Below are positions 1-8,974 of a stretch of DNA of 64,000 bases, piece after piece; the stretch's first letter is position 1, and each line of letters opens with the position of its first letter. The notes under the pieces were generated by a model. The model made no database searches. It was not told where the DNA came from and saw only the letters and a list, made by a program, of their open reading frames with translations. The translations under genes and the position numbers were made by a program. This DNA comes from Hydrogenophaga sp. BPS33 (GTDB taxonomy: Bacteria; Pseudomonadota; Gammaproteobacteria; Burkholderiales; Burkholderiaceae_C). The stretch is from positions 6,129,501 to 6,193,500 of the forward strand of contig NZ_CP044549.1 of NCBI RefSeq assembly GCF_009859475.1, given 5' to 3'.

Positions 1-3000
1 TGCTCCGGAATGCCCGCGATCTCCACCGCCAGCGCGTGGTTGTCGGCGCTCAGACCCGACAGCACCATCTCGATGTCGCTCCGGTACTCGCCGATCAGGG
101 CGCGTTCGGTGCGGCGCTCTTGGGTGCGACCAAAGATGTCCAGCGCCGTTCCGCGAAGCCCCTTGAAGCGCGCCATGACCTTGAACACCTTGAACATGAA
201 TGGACCGAAAGGCTGTTTGATCAGTTCGCCGCGCTCGTTCTTCTTCGCGATCAACGGCGGCGCCAGATGCAGCCTGAGCTTGAAGTCGCCTTCGAACTGG
301 CTTGCCAGGCGGGCATGGAACGCCGGGTCGCTGTGCAGGCGTGCCACTTCGTACTCGTCCTTGTAGGCCATGAGCTTGAAGAGGTAGCGCACCACCGCCT
401 CGGTCAACGCGGTCTTGCCCAGCGGTTCTTCCACCGCGCGCACGCGCTCCACGAAGGTGCGGTACTGCGCGGCGTAGGCCGCGTTCTGGTAGTCCGTCAG
501 GAATTCGACCCGGCGCGCGATCAGGGCGTCGAGCGAATCGCGCTTCTTGAACTGGATCACCTGCTCGCTGCCACCGGCCACCTTCTGGCACAGCGCCGCC
601 ATGGCTTGCGGATCGTGGGCGGCGCGGCGGCCCCACTCGAATGCCGCCTTGTTCTTCTCCACCTGGACCGCATTGAGCTCCATGGCGCGCATCAGCGCAT
701 CCAGACCCAGCGGCAGCCAAGCTTTTTGCCACGCGTAACCCAGCATCATGGGGTTCGTGTACAGGCTGTCGCCCATCAGGCGCGTGGCAGCGGTTTCCGC
801 GTCGAAGGTGCCCACGGCTTCCTCGCCCAGGCTGCGCACCAGGGCGCTCACACACTCCTGCGCCGGGTTCTGCCAGTTGGCATTCGTCACGAACGCCGCC
901 GTGGGCGACGCATGGGTGTTGAGCGCGACATGCGTGCGTCCTGCGCGCAGGCGCTGCCACGTTTCCTTGTGCGCGGTCACGATCGGATCGCAGCCCAGCA
1001 CCAGGTCGGCCGATGCCGCGGAAACGCGCGTGGTGCGGATGTCATCCTGGCGCGCGCCGATCAGCACATGGCTCCAGGTCGCGCCGCCCTTTTGCGCCAG
1101 ACCTGCCGCGTCCTGCGTCACGATGCCCTTGCCCTCCAAGTGCGCGGCCACGCCGAGCAACTGGCCAATGGTGATGACGCCCGTGCCCCCCACGCCCGCG
1201 ACGATCACGCCCCAGGCATCCGCGCCGAGGGTGGGCAACACGGGCATGGGCACGCTGCCACCGGTCCATTCCATCCGGGCTGCGCCCTTGTCCTTCTTGC
1301 GCAGCTGCCCGCCTTCGACGGTGATGAAACTCGGGCAGAAGCCCTTGAGGCAGGAGTAGTCCTTGTTGCAGGTGCTCTGGTTGATGGTGCGCTTGCGCCC
1401 GAACTCGGTCTCCAGCGGCTCGACCGACAAACAGTTCGATTGCACGCCGCAATCGCCGCAGCCTTCGCACACCAGCTCGTTGATGACCACGCGCTTGGTC
1501 GGATCGACCATCGTGCCGCGCTTGCGGCGGCGGCGCTTTTCGGTGGCGCAGGTCTGGTCGTAGATGATGACCGTCGTACCCTTGATCTCGCGGAACTCTT
1601 TTTGCACCGCGTCCAGCGTGTCGCGGTGCACGATCGCGATGCCCTCGGGCAGGCCCTTCACGCTGTCGTATTTCTCGGGCTCGTCGGTGACGATGGTGAT
1701 CTTCACCGCCCCTTCGGCGCGCATGCTCTGCGCGATCTGCACCACGCTGTGCCCCTCGGGCCGCTCGCCCACTTGCTGGCCACCGGTCATGGCGACCGCA
1801 TCGTTGTACAGAATCTTGTAGGTGATGTTGACGCCGGCGGCGATGCTCTGGCGCACCGCCAGCAAGCCGCTGTGGAAGTAGGTGCCATCGCCCAGATTCG
1901 CGAACATGTGCTGGTCGTGGCTGAACGGTTGTTGACCTATCCAGGGGACGCCTTCGCCACCCATCTGGGTGAAACCGACGGTGGCGCGGTCCATCCAGAT
2001 CGTCATGAAGTGGCAACCAATGCCGGCCATCGCGCGCGAACCTTCGGGCACACGGGTGCTGGTGTTGTGGGGACAGCCCGAACAGAACCAGGGCTGGCGC
2101 TCCGCACCCGCCACACCTTGCGTGAGCAGGGTCTGCATCGACTGCTCTTGCGCGGTGAGGATCGCCAGTTGCGCGTCGATGCGCGCCATGACATCTTCAG
2201 GGACCTGCCCCAGCTTCTTCAAGCGCCGCGCGATCGCGCGCGCAATGATGGCCGGCGACAGGTCGGCATTGGCACGCAGCAAGGTGTGTGCGCTGGGGTT
2301 GGGCATGGACCATTCGCCGCCGCTGAAGTCGCCCTCCACCTCGTCGAACTTGCCCAGCACGTTGGGCCGCACGTCCGGGCGCCAGTTGTAGAGCTCTTCC
2401 TTCAGTTGGTATTCGATGACCTGGCGCTTCTCTTCCACCACCAGGATTTCGCGCAAGCCGGTGGCGAATTCGCGCGTCGTCTGCGCCTCCAGCGGCCAGA
2501 CCACCGCTACCTTGTGCAGGCGCAGGCCGATGCGCTGGCAGGTGGCGTCGTCCAGGCCCAGGTCCAGCAAGGCCTGGCGCGTGTCGTTGTAGGCCTTGCC
2601 ACTGGCGATCAGGCCAAAGCGGTCGTTCGGGCCGGCGATCACATTGTGGTTGAGGCGGTTGGCGCGGATGTAGGCCAGGGCGGCATACCACTTGGTGTCG
2701 AACAGGCGGGCCTCCTGGTCCAGCGCATGGTCGGGCCAGCGGATATGCACGCCGCCGGGCGGCATGTCGAAATCGGGTACCACGATCTTCACGCGGTCCA
2801 CATCAATCTCGGCCGTGGCGCTGGACTCGACGATCTCCTGAATGGTCTTCATGCCGGCCCACACGCCGCTGAAACGGCTCATGGCGAAGGCATGCAGACC
2901 CAGGTCGAGGATTTCCTGGACCGACGCCGGGAAGAACACTGGTAGCCCGCAAGCCTTGAAGATGTGGTCGCTCTGGTGCGCGGCGGTCGAACTCTTGGCC

Positions 3001-3482
3001 ACATGGTCGTCGCCCGCCACCGCAATCACGCCACCCCAGGGCGTGGTGCCGGCCATGTTGGCGTGTTTGAACACGTCGGAACAGCGGTCCACGCCGGGGC
3101 CCTTGCCGTACCAGATGCCGAACACGCCGTCGAACCGGTTGGTGCCCGGCGGTGCGAAGCCCAGCTGCTGCGTGCCCCAGACGGCGGTGGCGGCCAGCTC
3201 CTCGTTCACGCCAGGCTGGAACACGATGTTCTGGGCCTTGAGGTAAGACGCTGCCTTTTGCAACGACTGGTCGTAGCCGCCGAGCGGCGATCCGCGGTAA
3301 CCGCTGATGAATCCAGCCGTGTTCTTGCCCACCACGGCATCGCGCTGGCGCTGCAGCATGGGCAGCTTCACCAGCGCCTGAATGCCGCTCATGAAGGCGC
3401 GGCCCTGGTCCAGCGCGTACTTGTCATCGAGCGTGACGGTCTCCAGCGCGCGGCGAATGTGTTCGGGCAGCGGTGCGTTCAT
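1..3482 (-). CDS. Indolepyruvate ferredoxin oxidoreductase, fused alpha/beta type (3' end cut by window edge)
   Basis: About 1,160 codons are present and the frame is still open at base 1. Family members are usually about 1,160-1,200 residues, so only a short C-terminus is missing. The enzyme oxidatively decarboxylates aryl pyruvates (indolepyruvate, phenylpyruvate) to acyl-CoA with ferredoxin as acceptor. A TPP-binding stretch (GDGTYFHSG, then NDAVAMTGG) lies near residues 545-585. Ferredoxin-type cysteine groups (CEGCGDC...C, then CNKDYSCLKGFC) lie near residues 670-715. The start ATG at 3482 has a GGAG-type ribosome site upstream on the minus strand. It is transcribed divergently from an Lrp/AsnC regulator, the usual partner of this enzyme in Burkholderiales, which implies control by an amino acid or aryl-pyruvate ligand. 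Confidence 0.93.
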   Translation of the reverse strand, partial: MNAPLPEHIRRALETVTLDDKYALDQGRAFMSGIQALVKLPMLQRQRDAVVGKNTAGFISGYRGSPLGGYDQSLQKAASYLKAQNIVFQPGVNEELAATAVWGTQQLGFAPPGTNRFDGVFGIWYGKGPGVDRCSDVFKHANMAGTTPWGGVIAVAGDDHVAKSSTAAHQSDHIFKACGLPVFFPASVQEILDLGLHAFAMSRFSGVWAGMKTIQEIVESSATAEIDVDRVKIVVPDFDMPPGGVHIRWPDHALDQEARLFDTKWYAALAYIRANRLNHNVIAGPNDRFGLIASGKAYNDTRQALLDLGLDDATCQRIGLRLHKVAVVWPLEAQTTREFATGLREILVVEEKRQVIEYQLKEELYNWRPDVRPNVLGKFDEVEGDFSGGEWSMPNPSAHTLLRANADLSPAIIARAIARRLKKLGQVPEDVMARIDAQLAILTAQEQSMQTLLTQGVAGAERQPWFCSGCPHNTSTRVPEGSRAMAGIGCHFMTIWMDRATVGFTQMGGEGVPWIGQQPFSHDQHMFANLGDGTYFHSGLLAVRQSIAAGVNITYKILYNDAVAMTGGQQVGERPEGHSVVQIAQSMRAEGAVKITIVTDEPEKYDSVKGLPEGIAIVHRDTLDAVQKEFREIKGTTVIIYDQTCATEKRRRRKRGTMVDPTKRVVINELVCEGCGDCGVQSNCLSVEPLETEFGRKRTINQSTCNKDYSCLKGFCPSFITVEGGQLRKKDKGAARMEWTGGSVPMPVLPTLGADAWGVIVAGVGGTGVITIGQLLGVAAHLEGKGIVTQDAAGLAQKGGATWSHVLIGARQDDIRTTRVSAASADLVLGCDPIVTAHKETWQRLRAGRTHVALNTHASPTAAFVTNANWQNPAQECVSALVRSLGEEAVGTFDAETAATRLMGDSLYTNPMMLGYAWQKAWLPLGLDALMRAMELNAVQVEKNKAAFEWGRRAAHDPQAMAALCQKVAGGSEQVIQFKKRDSLDALIARRVEFLTDYQNAAYAAQYRTFVERVRAVEEPLGKTALTEAVVRYLFKLMAYKDEYEVARLHSDPAFHARLASQFEGDFKLRLHLAPPLIAKKNERGELIKQPFGPFMFKVFKVMARFKGLRGTALDIFGRTQERRTERALIGEYRSDIEMVLSGLSADNHALAVEIAGIPE

Positions 3483-3637
3483 GGTTCTTGTCTCCGTGGG
3501 TTGGATGCCTGCCTCCTAGGCAGGCCACAAACCGGATCGTGCGCGGGGTAGGGGCACGCACCCAGTGTGGCGCACAGTGTATGCCCACGAAACCGATAGG
3601 TGTTTGCGTTTCATGCCTGATTAAAGCCATAAAAAGA

Positions 3638-3650
3638 AAGAATCATTCTT
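3638..3650. promoter_or_regulatory. Dyad in the divergent promoter region, possible Lrp-family operator
   Basis: A 13-bp dyad (AAGAAT-C-ATTCTT) lies 13 bp before the lrp-type start codon, in the only AT-rich part of the 181-bp divergent intergenic region. Lrp/AsnC proteins bind imperfect palindromes and often autoregulate. The position fits autoregulation, but binding is inferred. Confidence 0.4.
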
Positions 3651-3663
3651 AAAATCGAGCCAT

Positions 3664-4173
3664 ATGGAAACACTTGATAAGTTCGACATCGCCATCCTGC
3701 AAGAACTGCAAAACGACGGGCGCCTGACCAACGCCGAGTTGGCACAGCGCGTGGGGCTCTCCGCCGCCCCTTGCTGGCGGCGGGTGCGCGCACTGGAAGA
3801 AGCGGGCTTCATCACCGGCTACCGGGCCGAGATCAACCGCGAAAAAATTGGTTTGGGGGTGTTCGCGTTCGTGCGGTTGGACGCCGACCGCAACAGCGGG
3901 GAGGTCACGCGCACGATGGAAAACGCCATTCGCGGCATTCCGGAAGTGATCTCCTGCCACTACATCAGCGGCTCCGGCACCTTCGAGCTGCAGGTGGTCA
4001 GCCGTGACCTGAACCACTTCAGCCAGTTCGCCCGCGAGGTGCTGCTCAATTTGCCCAACGTGAAGGATCTGCACACCAGCTTCTCGCTGGGCGAAGTGAA
4101 GTCCGGGAGTGCATTGCCGCTGTCGCACTTGTTAGACAGAAGTACAAGCTCGGCACCATCACAAAAATCTTGA
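3664..4173 (+). CDS. Lrp/AsnC family transcriptional regulator
   Basis: A 169-residue protein. The N-terminal winged helix-turn-helix (about residues 5-62: DKFDIAILQELQ, then RLTNAELAQRVGLS with recognition helix) is followed by an effector-binding/oligomerisation (RAM) domain from about residue 65 to 150. Both are standard for Lrp/AsnC proteins. The last 20 residues are low complexity and probably disordered. It is divergent from the indolepyruvate oxidoreductase gene, so the most likely target is that gene in response to an aromatic amino acid or its keto acid (inference). No clear Shine-Dalgarno precedes the ATG, so the transcript may be near-leaderless. Confidence 0.9.
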   Translation: METLDKFDIAILQELQNDGRLTNAELAQRVGLSAAPCWRRVRALEEAGFITGYRAEINREKIGLGVFAFVRLDADRNSGEVTRTMENAIRGIPEVISCHYISGSGTFELQVVSRDLNHFSQFAREVLLNLPNVKDLHTSFSLGEVKSGSALPLSHLLDRSTSSAPSQKS

Positions 4174-4328
4174 GCAAAATTTTCAGCGCGGATCCAACAC
4201 TTTTAACAACCAAATAACAATGTCGGCGCAAGTACTTGAAAAGCGTGCGTTTTTCCTCGGCCACGGATTGCCCACGGAGGTCGCCTTCCATAACATTCCT
4301 CCATCATCAACCCGTGGACCGCGTACCC

Positions 4329-4351
4329 AAAAGTGCACAGACCACACTTTT
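4329..4351 (+). repeat. Inverted repeat just upstream of the pilin-like gene
   Basis: Perfect 7-bp arms (AAAAGTG / CACTTTT) separated by 9 bp end 10 bases before the GAAGGA ribosome site of the next gene. It could be an operator or a 5'-UTR hairpin controlling the pilin-like operon. No known regulator is recognised. Confidence 0.35.
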
Positions 4352-4373
4352 GCACCCTTCTGAAGGAAACGCC

Positions 4374-4937
4374 GTGAAAAAAGCTCTGTTGCTCCCCTCT
4401 GCCCTGGCCGTGGCCCTGGCCATCCCGATGCTGGCTTCGGCCGAATCTCAGCTGGTTGCCGGCACCGGCACAGCCAATGCCCGCCTGAACCTGCGGGTGA
4501 TCGTTCCCGGTTTCATCGCCCTGAAAGTGGGCACGGGCGCGATCCTGTCGAACACCGCCACCATCGACACCGTGGAATTCGCGTTGACCGATGCGCAAAC
4601 CAGCGTGGACGGCACCGTCCCAGCCACTTCCGCCGGCGCTGGCGCAGTCCCTGTTCAGTTGATGGCCAACATCGGCAACGTGAATTTCTCTTCGGCTGGC
4701 GCCGCATTGACGTCCGGCCCCGACTCCATCCCCCTGTCGCGCATCGCTGTCGCGTCCGTGGGCACCTTGAACCACCCCACTTTCAGCGCAGCGGCGACGG
4801 CGGTGACTCCGACAACGGGACGGATCATCAATCGCTCCAGCACCTGGACCTACTCCTACAACCACCAAGGCGCCACGGCTCCGGTGGGCGCCGGCACCTA
4901 TACGACACAAGTGACCTACACCGCTGTCGCTCCTTGA
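4374..4937 (+). CDS. Secreted pilin-like protein (first gene of chaperone/usher-like cluster)
   Basis: I chose the GTG at 4374 because GAAGGA sits seven bases upstream and because a clear Sec signal peptide then begins at residue 1 (MKKALLLP..., cleavage after ASA near residue 23). The product is 187 residues. The mature protein starts with a GTGTANARLNLRVIVPGF segment and ends in alternating hydrophobic strands (GTYTTQVTYTAVAP), like fimbrial subunits that complete a neighbour's fold by donating a strand. There are no cysteines in the mature part. A similar N-terminal motif recurs in the last gene of the cluster (8975-9448). It is probably an extracellular surface subunit handled by the chaperone at 6101. 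No named family is recognised with confidence. Confidence 0.72.
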   Translation: MKKALLLPSALAVALAIPMLASAESQLVAGTGTANARLNLRVIVPGFIALKVGTGAILSNTATIDTVEFALTDAQTSVDGTVPATSAGAGAVPVQLMANIGNVNFSSAGAALTSGPDSIPLSRIAVASVGTLNHPTFSAAATAVTPTTGRIINRSSTWTYSYNHQGATAPVGAGTYTTQVTYTAVAP

Positions 4938-4976
4938 TGCGCGTGCGAATGCAGGCATGCCCAACAGAATGGCGCC

Positions 4977-5636
4977 ATGAAGCGATCGCCCTGTTCAAGC
5001 ACACACCGACGCTGGGCTGCCGCTTGCCTGGTGTTGCTTTGCATGGGGGAGATGGCGGGTGCCCATGCCTGGTCGCTGACGCTCACCGCCGGGGCGCGAC
5101 GCCTGTTCCTCCATGTCGGCAATGGAACACTCAGTGGCGCGAGCGGCACGCTGAACGGCGCCGTGGGAACGGGCGGCATTGTCAACACCGTGCAAGCCAG
5201 TTTGACGACGGCGCAATTGATCGGTGGCGCGCCGGTGGCCATGACCAGCGACAGCACCCAAAGCGTCAGCCTGTATGGTGACGGCAACATCACCTGCCCC
5301 TCGCCCGACAGCCAGGTCATGATCGGCGCAGGCTACCGCCGCAACAGCGGAGCCACCAGCGCCATGCTGACGGTGGTCTCCCCGCTCAACCTCACCAACC
5401 TGTCCACGGGTGACACGATCCCCATCACCCAGATCTCCTGGACAGCTTCTGCCCCGGGCAGCGGTGCACCCAATGTGATTCCCGGTGGCGCTTTTACCGG
5501 GGGGAGCCAGACGCTGGCCACGGTACCGGGGAACACCTATGTGGAGAATTGCCACAGCTTCGCCTACGCCAACAGCGCCGTGCGTGCCCAAGGGACGTAC
5601 ACCGGCACGGTGACCTACACGCTGAGCAGCCCATGA
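4977..5636 (+). CDS. Secreted pilin/adhesin-like protein, unknown family
   Basis: A 219-residue protein with an N-terminal signal peptide (hydrophobic AAACLVLLCMGEMAGAHA). The mature part is rich in Gly, Ser, Thr and Asn. Two cysteines (in NITCPSP and VENCHSF) could form a disulfide. The C-terminus (GTYTGTVTYTLSSP) closely resembles that of the preceding pilin-like protein, which suggests a shared strand-exchange fold. It lies 39 bp after the first gene and its stop overlaps the next start (ATGA), so it is co-translated with the rest of the cluster. It may be a tip or minor subunit; that role is inferred from context. Confidence 0.7.
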   Translation: MKRSPCSSTHRRWAAACLVLLCMGEMAGAHAWSLTLTAGARRLFLHVGNGTLSGASGTLNGAVGTGGIVNTVQASLTTAQLIGGAPVAMTSDSTQSVSLYGDGNITCPSPDSQVMIGAGYRRNSGATSAMLTVVSPLNLTNLSTGDTIPITQISWTASAPGSGAPNVIPGGAFTGGSQTLATVPGNTYVENCHSFAYANSAVRAQGTYTGTVTYTLSSP

Positions 5637-6094
5637 TCCAGCCGAAGCTTCTGGCCGCGATGTTGCTCCTTGGGTTCATGACGTCCATGGCCTGCGCCAA
5701 CCCGCACCGGTTGAACGATTCGCTGAGCCACACCGTGCCGCCCAACGTGCAGATGCAATGGCTGCCCATCCGATCGGGGCAGCCGTTTGCCGGCGGCATG
5801 GAAGCGTGGCTGCGCGTGAACATCCGCATCGACACCCGCGACTGGATCGGACGCACCGGTCGCATCTACATGGTCCTGGAGCGGGACCAGACCTCCACCA
5901 TCGAGGCGGTCTGGACCACGCACGGACGCCTTCAGGCGGGACGCCTGATTTCCGGTGAACGCACGCTGGTTTTCGCGGGTGCGATTCCCGGCAACACACT
6001 CGAAGACCAGTGGCAGGTGCGCTTGCGCTCGAACGCCGACTGGCTGTCCAACAGCCGGCGTTTGAATTTCCACTTCGAACTCGACGTCGACTGA
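5633..6094 (+). CDS. Secreted protein of the chaperone/usher-like cluster, unknown function
   Basis: A 153-residue protein with a signal peptide (MIQPKLLAAMLLLGFMTSMACA). The start ATG overlaps the previous stop as ATGA. The mature protein has an alternating beta-strand pattern and contains WLRVNIRIDT and GRIYMVLERD. It has no cysteine apart from one in the signal region, and no recognised domain. It lies between pilin-like and chaperone genes. It could be an adaptor or an anchoring subunit. I do not recognise the family. Confidence 0.65.
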   Translation: MIQPKLLAAMLLLGFMTSMACANPHRLNDSLSHTVPPNVQMQWLPIRSGQPFAGGMEAWLRVNIRIDTRDWIGRTGRIYMVLERDQTSTIEAVWTTHGRLQAGRLISGERTLVFAGAIPGNTLEDQWQVRLRSNADWLSNSRRLNFHFELDVD

Positions 6095-6100
6095 ATCTCC

Positions 6101-6934
6101 ATGCTCTGTGCGCACCCCTTGTCCCTGCTTCGTCCGCCGTCGCGTCTGCTGCTGAAGTGGGGGTGGGCCGCTGTCCTGGCATGCACCCCCTTTGTGCTGC
6201 ACGCGCAGGGCTTCGCCGTCTACATCACCCCACCCCGCTTTGAAGTGCAGGCAACGCCCGGCCAATCGCTGCGCCAAGTGGTGGAAATCCAGCACGTGGG
6301 GCAACAGAAAGGCAACTTCCGCGTCTACACCAGCGACTGGACACTGCAAGCCGACAACTCGGTGAGCTTCAGCGACGAACTCGCAGCCGACAGCTGCCGG
6401 CCATGGGTGGCCATCGAGCGTCGCAATCTGGTGATCGAGCCTGGCGCACGCTACCGCTACCGCTTCGAGATCACCCCACCGCCGGGCACGCCCGCGCGCG
6501 AATGCCGCTTCGCGCTCATGTTCGAAGGACTCGATACCACCAGCGCGCAGGGCAGCCTGAATATTCCCGTCGGGGGACGTATCGGAGTGATCGTCTATGC
6601 CGCCATTGGCGACGCGGCGCCCCGGCTGGAAGCGGTCGGCACGCGGGTCGTCTCTCTGGATGGCACGCCCACCGCGGTGGTCGACGTGCGCAACCGCGGC
6701 AATGCCCATGGGCGGCTGGAAGGCTTTGTCAACGGCACCGATGCATCCGGTGCGCGCTTCGAAATGTCGCCCGCGGATCTGCCCATCCTGCCGGGCGAGA
6801 CACGGGCTGTTGCCATCGTTCCGGTGGTGGAAGACGGAAAATCAGCGCCCACCATTCGCTTCCCGCTCACCGTGAAGGGCAACCTCGAGTGGGGACGAAA
6901 CCGTCTGCCGCTGGACGCCAGCTTCACCCCATGA
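6101..6934 (+). CDS. PapD-like periplasmic pilus chaperone
   Basis: A 277-residue protein with a signal peptide ending near residue 35 (PFVLHAQG). The following region matches the layout of fimbrial chaperones: a first Ig-like domain beginning FAVYITPPRFEV and containing a PRFEV-VEIQ beta pattern, then a second Ig domain from about residue 165. Periplasmic chaperones of this kind hold pilin subunits by donor-strand complementation and deliver them to an outer-membrane usher. Two cysteines (SCRPW and ARECRF) could form a disulfide in domain 1. It overlaps the usher-like gene by ATGA. The sequence is distant from classical PapD/FimC, so the subtype is uncertain. Confidence 0.78.
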   Translation: MLCAHPLSLLRPPSRLLLKWGWAAVLACTPFVLHAQGFAVYITPPRFEVQATPGQSLRQVVEIQHVGQQKGNFRVYTSDWTLQADNSVSFSDELAADSCRPWVAIERRNLVIEPGARYRYRFEITPPPGTPARECRFALMFEGLDTTSAQGSLNIPVGGRIGVIVYAAIGDAAPRLEAVGTRVVSLDGTPTAVVDVRNRGNAHGRLEGFVNGTDASGARFEMSPADLPILPGETRAVAIVPVVEDGKSAPTIRFPLTVKGNLEWGRNRLPLDASFTP

Positions 6935-8907
6935 GGGAGGGCTTGCGGCGCTCACCCCGGCGCCTGGCCGCCGCAATGGGTCTCGCGGCACCCCTGCTCG
7001 GCGCAATGGCCCAGGACGCGCCAGCGCCACCGGCCAGCGCTCCCGCCTATGTCGACAGGGTGATCGAGAACCTGCCCCCCGAGCCGGTGAACGACGCCGA
7101 AGCCCGGGCCTACGACCGCGAAGGCCTGCCGCGCTTCCTGCGCCTGGAAACACGGCTGGGCACAGCGCCCTTTGACCGCACGCACCGCGCCCGCATTGGC
7201 TACGGCATTTTTGGCCTCATCGAAACACCCAACCATGGCACGCTTTCGGTGGACGGTGCCTACGCACCACGCGACGGCAGTAGCACCGTCACGCTGCGAC
7301 AACGCGGCATGCCCCTGGATGGCGGGTGGCTGACCAACAACTCGCTGGGCGTGTTCAACGTCCCTGCGCCCGACATCACACGCCAGCCGTCTCGCATCTA
7401 TGTGCCCTCGGCCATCGTGCGCGGCCTGAGCACCGAATGGGAAAACCCGGACCAGGGCATACAGCTGCAGGCCGCCACCGGGGAACCGGGGCAACTGGGA
7501 TTTTTACCCGCCAATGGCTTTCGGCGCTTGCCTGGACAACGCACCACCGTGGGCGGCCAGTGGCGCATCAACGCAGCAGACGCCAGCCCTTCGTCTCATC
7601 AGGGTTGGACCGTGGCACTGCGGCACGAAGACGCGCGCAAGGTCTCCACCTTCGACACCCTCTTCCAACCCGGCGACACCGTCGACGCCGCCTCCACCTT
7701 GCTGGCGCTCCGGCACGAGGGCGCGGAACACCGCATCCAGGGCCAGGTGGTCAGCACGCACGCCAGCCAGCTGAACCGTGGCCGGACCGGCTTCTGGGTC
7801 GATGGCGAATGGGACGATGGCCCGCGCCGTCACGGCGCGGGGGCCTATCGACTGGATCCCGAACTGAGCTGGGCGCAACAGGCGCTGTCCAACAACATCG
7901 TGGGCGCCTACTTCAGATCGGGTTGGCACACCCGCCAGTGGTCCGCAGAAGGTTCGATCGACTGGCTGGACTCCATCGACGGCCGCAACGACAGCGGCTA
8001 CTTCGCCACGGGCTCAGCGCGCTGGCGCCTCGACCGGAGCAACTCCCTGGGCGTGGGCAGCACCGTGCGGCACTACAGCGGCAATGCCTGGAGCACCTAT
8101 GGTGACTGGCGTTTCCAGAACGCCTGGGGCAGCAGCGGGCTGCGCCTCCAGCTCACAGGCAGCGACAGCCAGGCCGATTCGCGCGGACTGGTGTGGGACC
8201 AGGAGTGGCAGGTGCCACAAGGCTGGGCACTCTCCACCAGCCTGGGGCCCGCCGCCTACAGCGCCTCCGTGTTCCAACCCGCCGAGACCCTCTGGAGCGC
8301 CGCCGTGAGCATGACTGCGCCCTTGAGCCCGAAGGCCGTCATGCGCGGCAACTTCAACACCGAGCGCAGCAACACCGGGCATCGGCGCCACAGCCTGAAC
8401 CTGGGTGTCCACTGGCGCATCGACACACGCTGGAGCTTCGAGGCCAACGTCAACCGCTCCACCGGACGCAGCCGCATCGTCGCGTCGCTCGATCCGCTCG
8501 CGCCATTGCCACTGGTGACGGCAGATTCCGACCGCTCCTTCTACGCCGTGTTGCGCTACGAGCTGGAAGCGGGCAGCCGCAACGTGCCGCTGGGCGGCAA
8601 ATCGAGCGACGGTGGTGGACGCATCGCAGGCACGGTGTATTTCGACGCCAACCGCAGTGGCACACAGGAAGCGAGCGAACAAGGCGTGCCCAATGTGACG
8701 GTCTATCTGGACAACCGCTATGCCGTGCGCACCGACAGCCAGGGGCGGTTCGAGTTTCCGTTCGTGGCCAGCGGGCCGCGCACGGTCAGCGTGCGCAGCG
8801 ACAGCCTGCCGTTGCCCTGGAACGTGGTCGACCAAGGCCAGACCAAGGTCGACGTGCGTTTGCGGGAGAGCATCCAGCTGACGATTCCGGTGCAACGCAG
8901 CGAATAG
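6931..8907 (+). CDS. Reduced usher-like outer-membrane beta-barrel with a C-terminal SdrD-B/carboxypeptidase-regulatory-like domain
   Basis: 658 residues from the ATG at 6931, which overlaps the chaperone stop. A signal peptide (about residues 1-28) is followed by a segment containing FLRLETRLG. Residues from about 70 to 570 show repeated amphipathic strands of 8-12 residues with aromatic ends (such as GFWVDGEWD, SAEGSIDWLD, STYGDWRFQ), typical of an outer-membrane barrel. Around residues 570-640 is an Ig-like domain (AGTVYFDANRSGTQ, GVPNVTVYLD, TDSQGRFEFP) of the SdrD-B/carboxypeptidase-regulatory fold. Classical ushers are over 800 residues with an N-terminal chaperone-binding domain and a plug; neither is evident here. 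Because it follows a chaperone gene I infer a secretion pore, but a plain barrel adhesin remains possible. Confidence 0.62.
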   Translation: MREGLRRSPRRLAAAMGLAAPLLGAMAQDAPAPPASAPAYVDRVIENLPPEPVNDAEARAYDREGLPRFLRLETRLGTAPFDRTHRARIGYGIFGLIETPNHGTLSVDGAYAPRDGSSTVTLRQRGMPLDGGWLTNNSLGVFNVPAPDITRQPSRIYVPSAIVRGLSTEWENPDQGIQLQAATGEPGQLGFLPANGFRRLPGQRTTVGGQWRINAADASPSSHQGWTVALRHEDARKVSTFDTLFQPGDTVDAASTLLALRHEGAEHRIQGQVVSTHASQLNRGRTGFWVDGEWDDGPRRHGAGAYRLDPELSWAQQALSNNIVGAYFRSGWHTRQWSAEGSIDWLDSIDGRNDSGYFATGSARWRLDRSNSLGVGSTVRHYSGNAWSTYGDWRFQNAWGSSGLRLQLTGSDSQADSRGLVWDQEWQVPQGWALSTSLGPAAYSASVFQPAETLWSAAVSMTAPLSPKAVMRGNFNTERSNTGHRRHSLNLGVHWRIDTRWSFEANVNRSTGRSRIVASLDPLAPLPLVTADSDRSFYAVLRYELEAGSRNVPLGGKSSDGGGRIAGTVYFDANRSGTQEASEQGVPNVTVYLDNRYAVRTDSQGRFEFPFVASGPRTVSVRSDSLPLPWNVVDQGQTKVDVRLRESIQLTIPVQRSE

Positions 8908-8974
8908 ATGGAATGGGGCAGGGCCTGCCGCACGGGCCGGCTCAAGTTCGTGGGGAGCGGGTCGATAGGGGTTC

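Noticed and set aside
36..2945. Very long plus-strand open frame (969 codons) opposite the indolepyruvate oxidoreductase
   Set aside because: Its translation is His/Arg/Ala-rich without domains and mirrors the conserved minus-strand gene, so it is a shadow caused by high GC.
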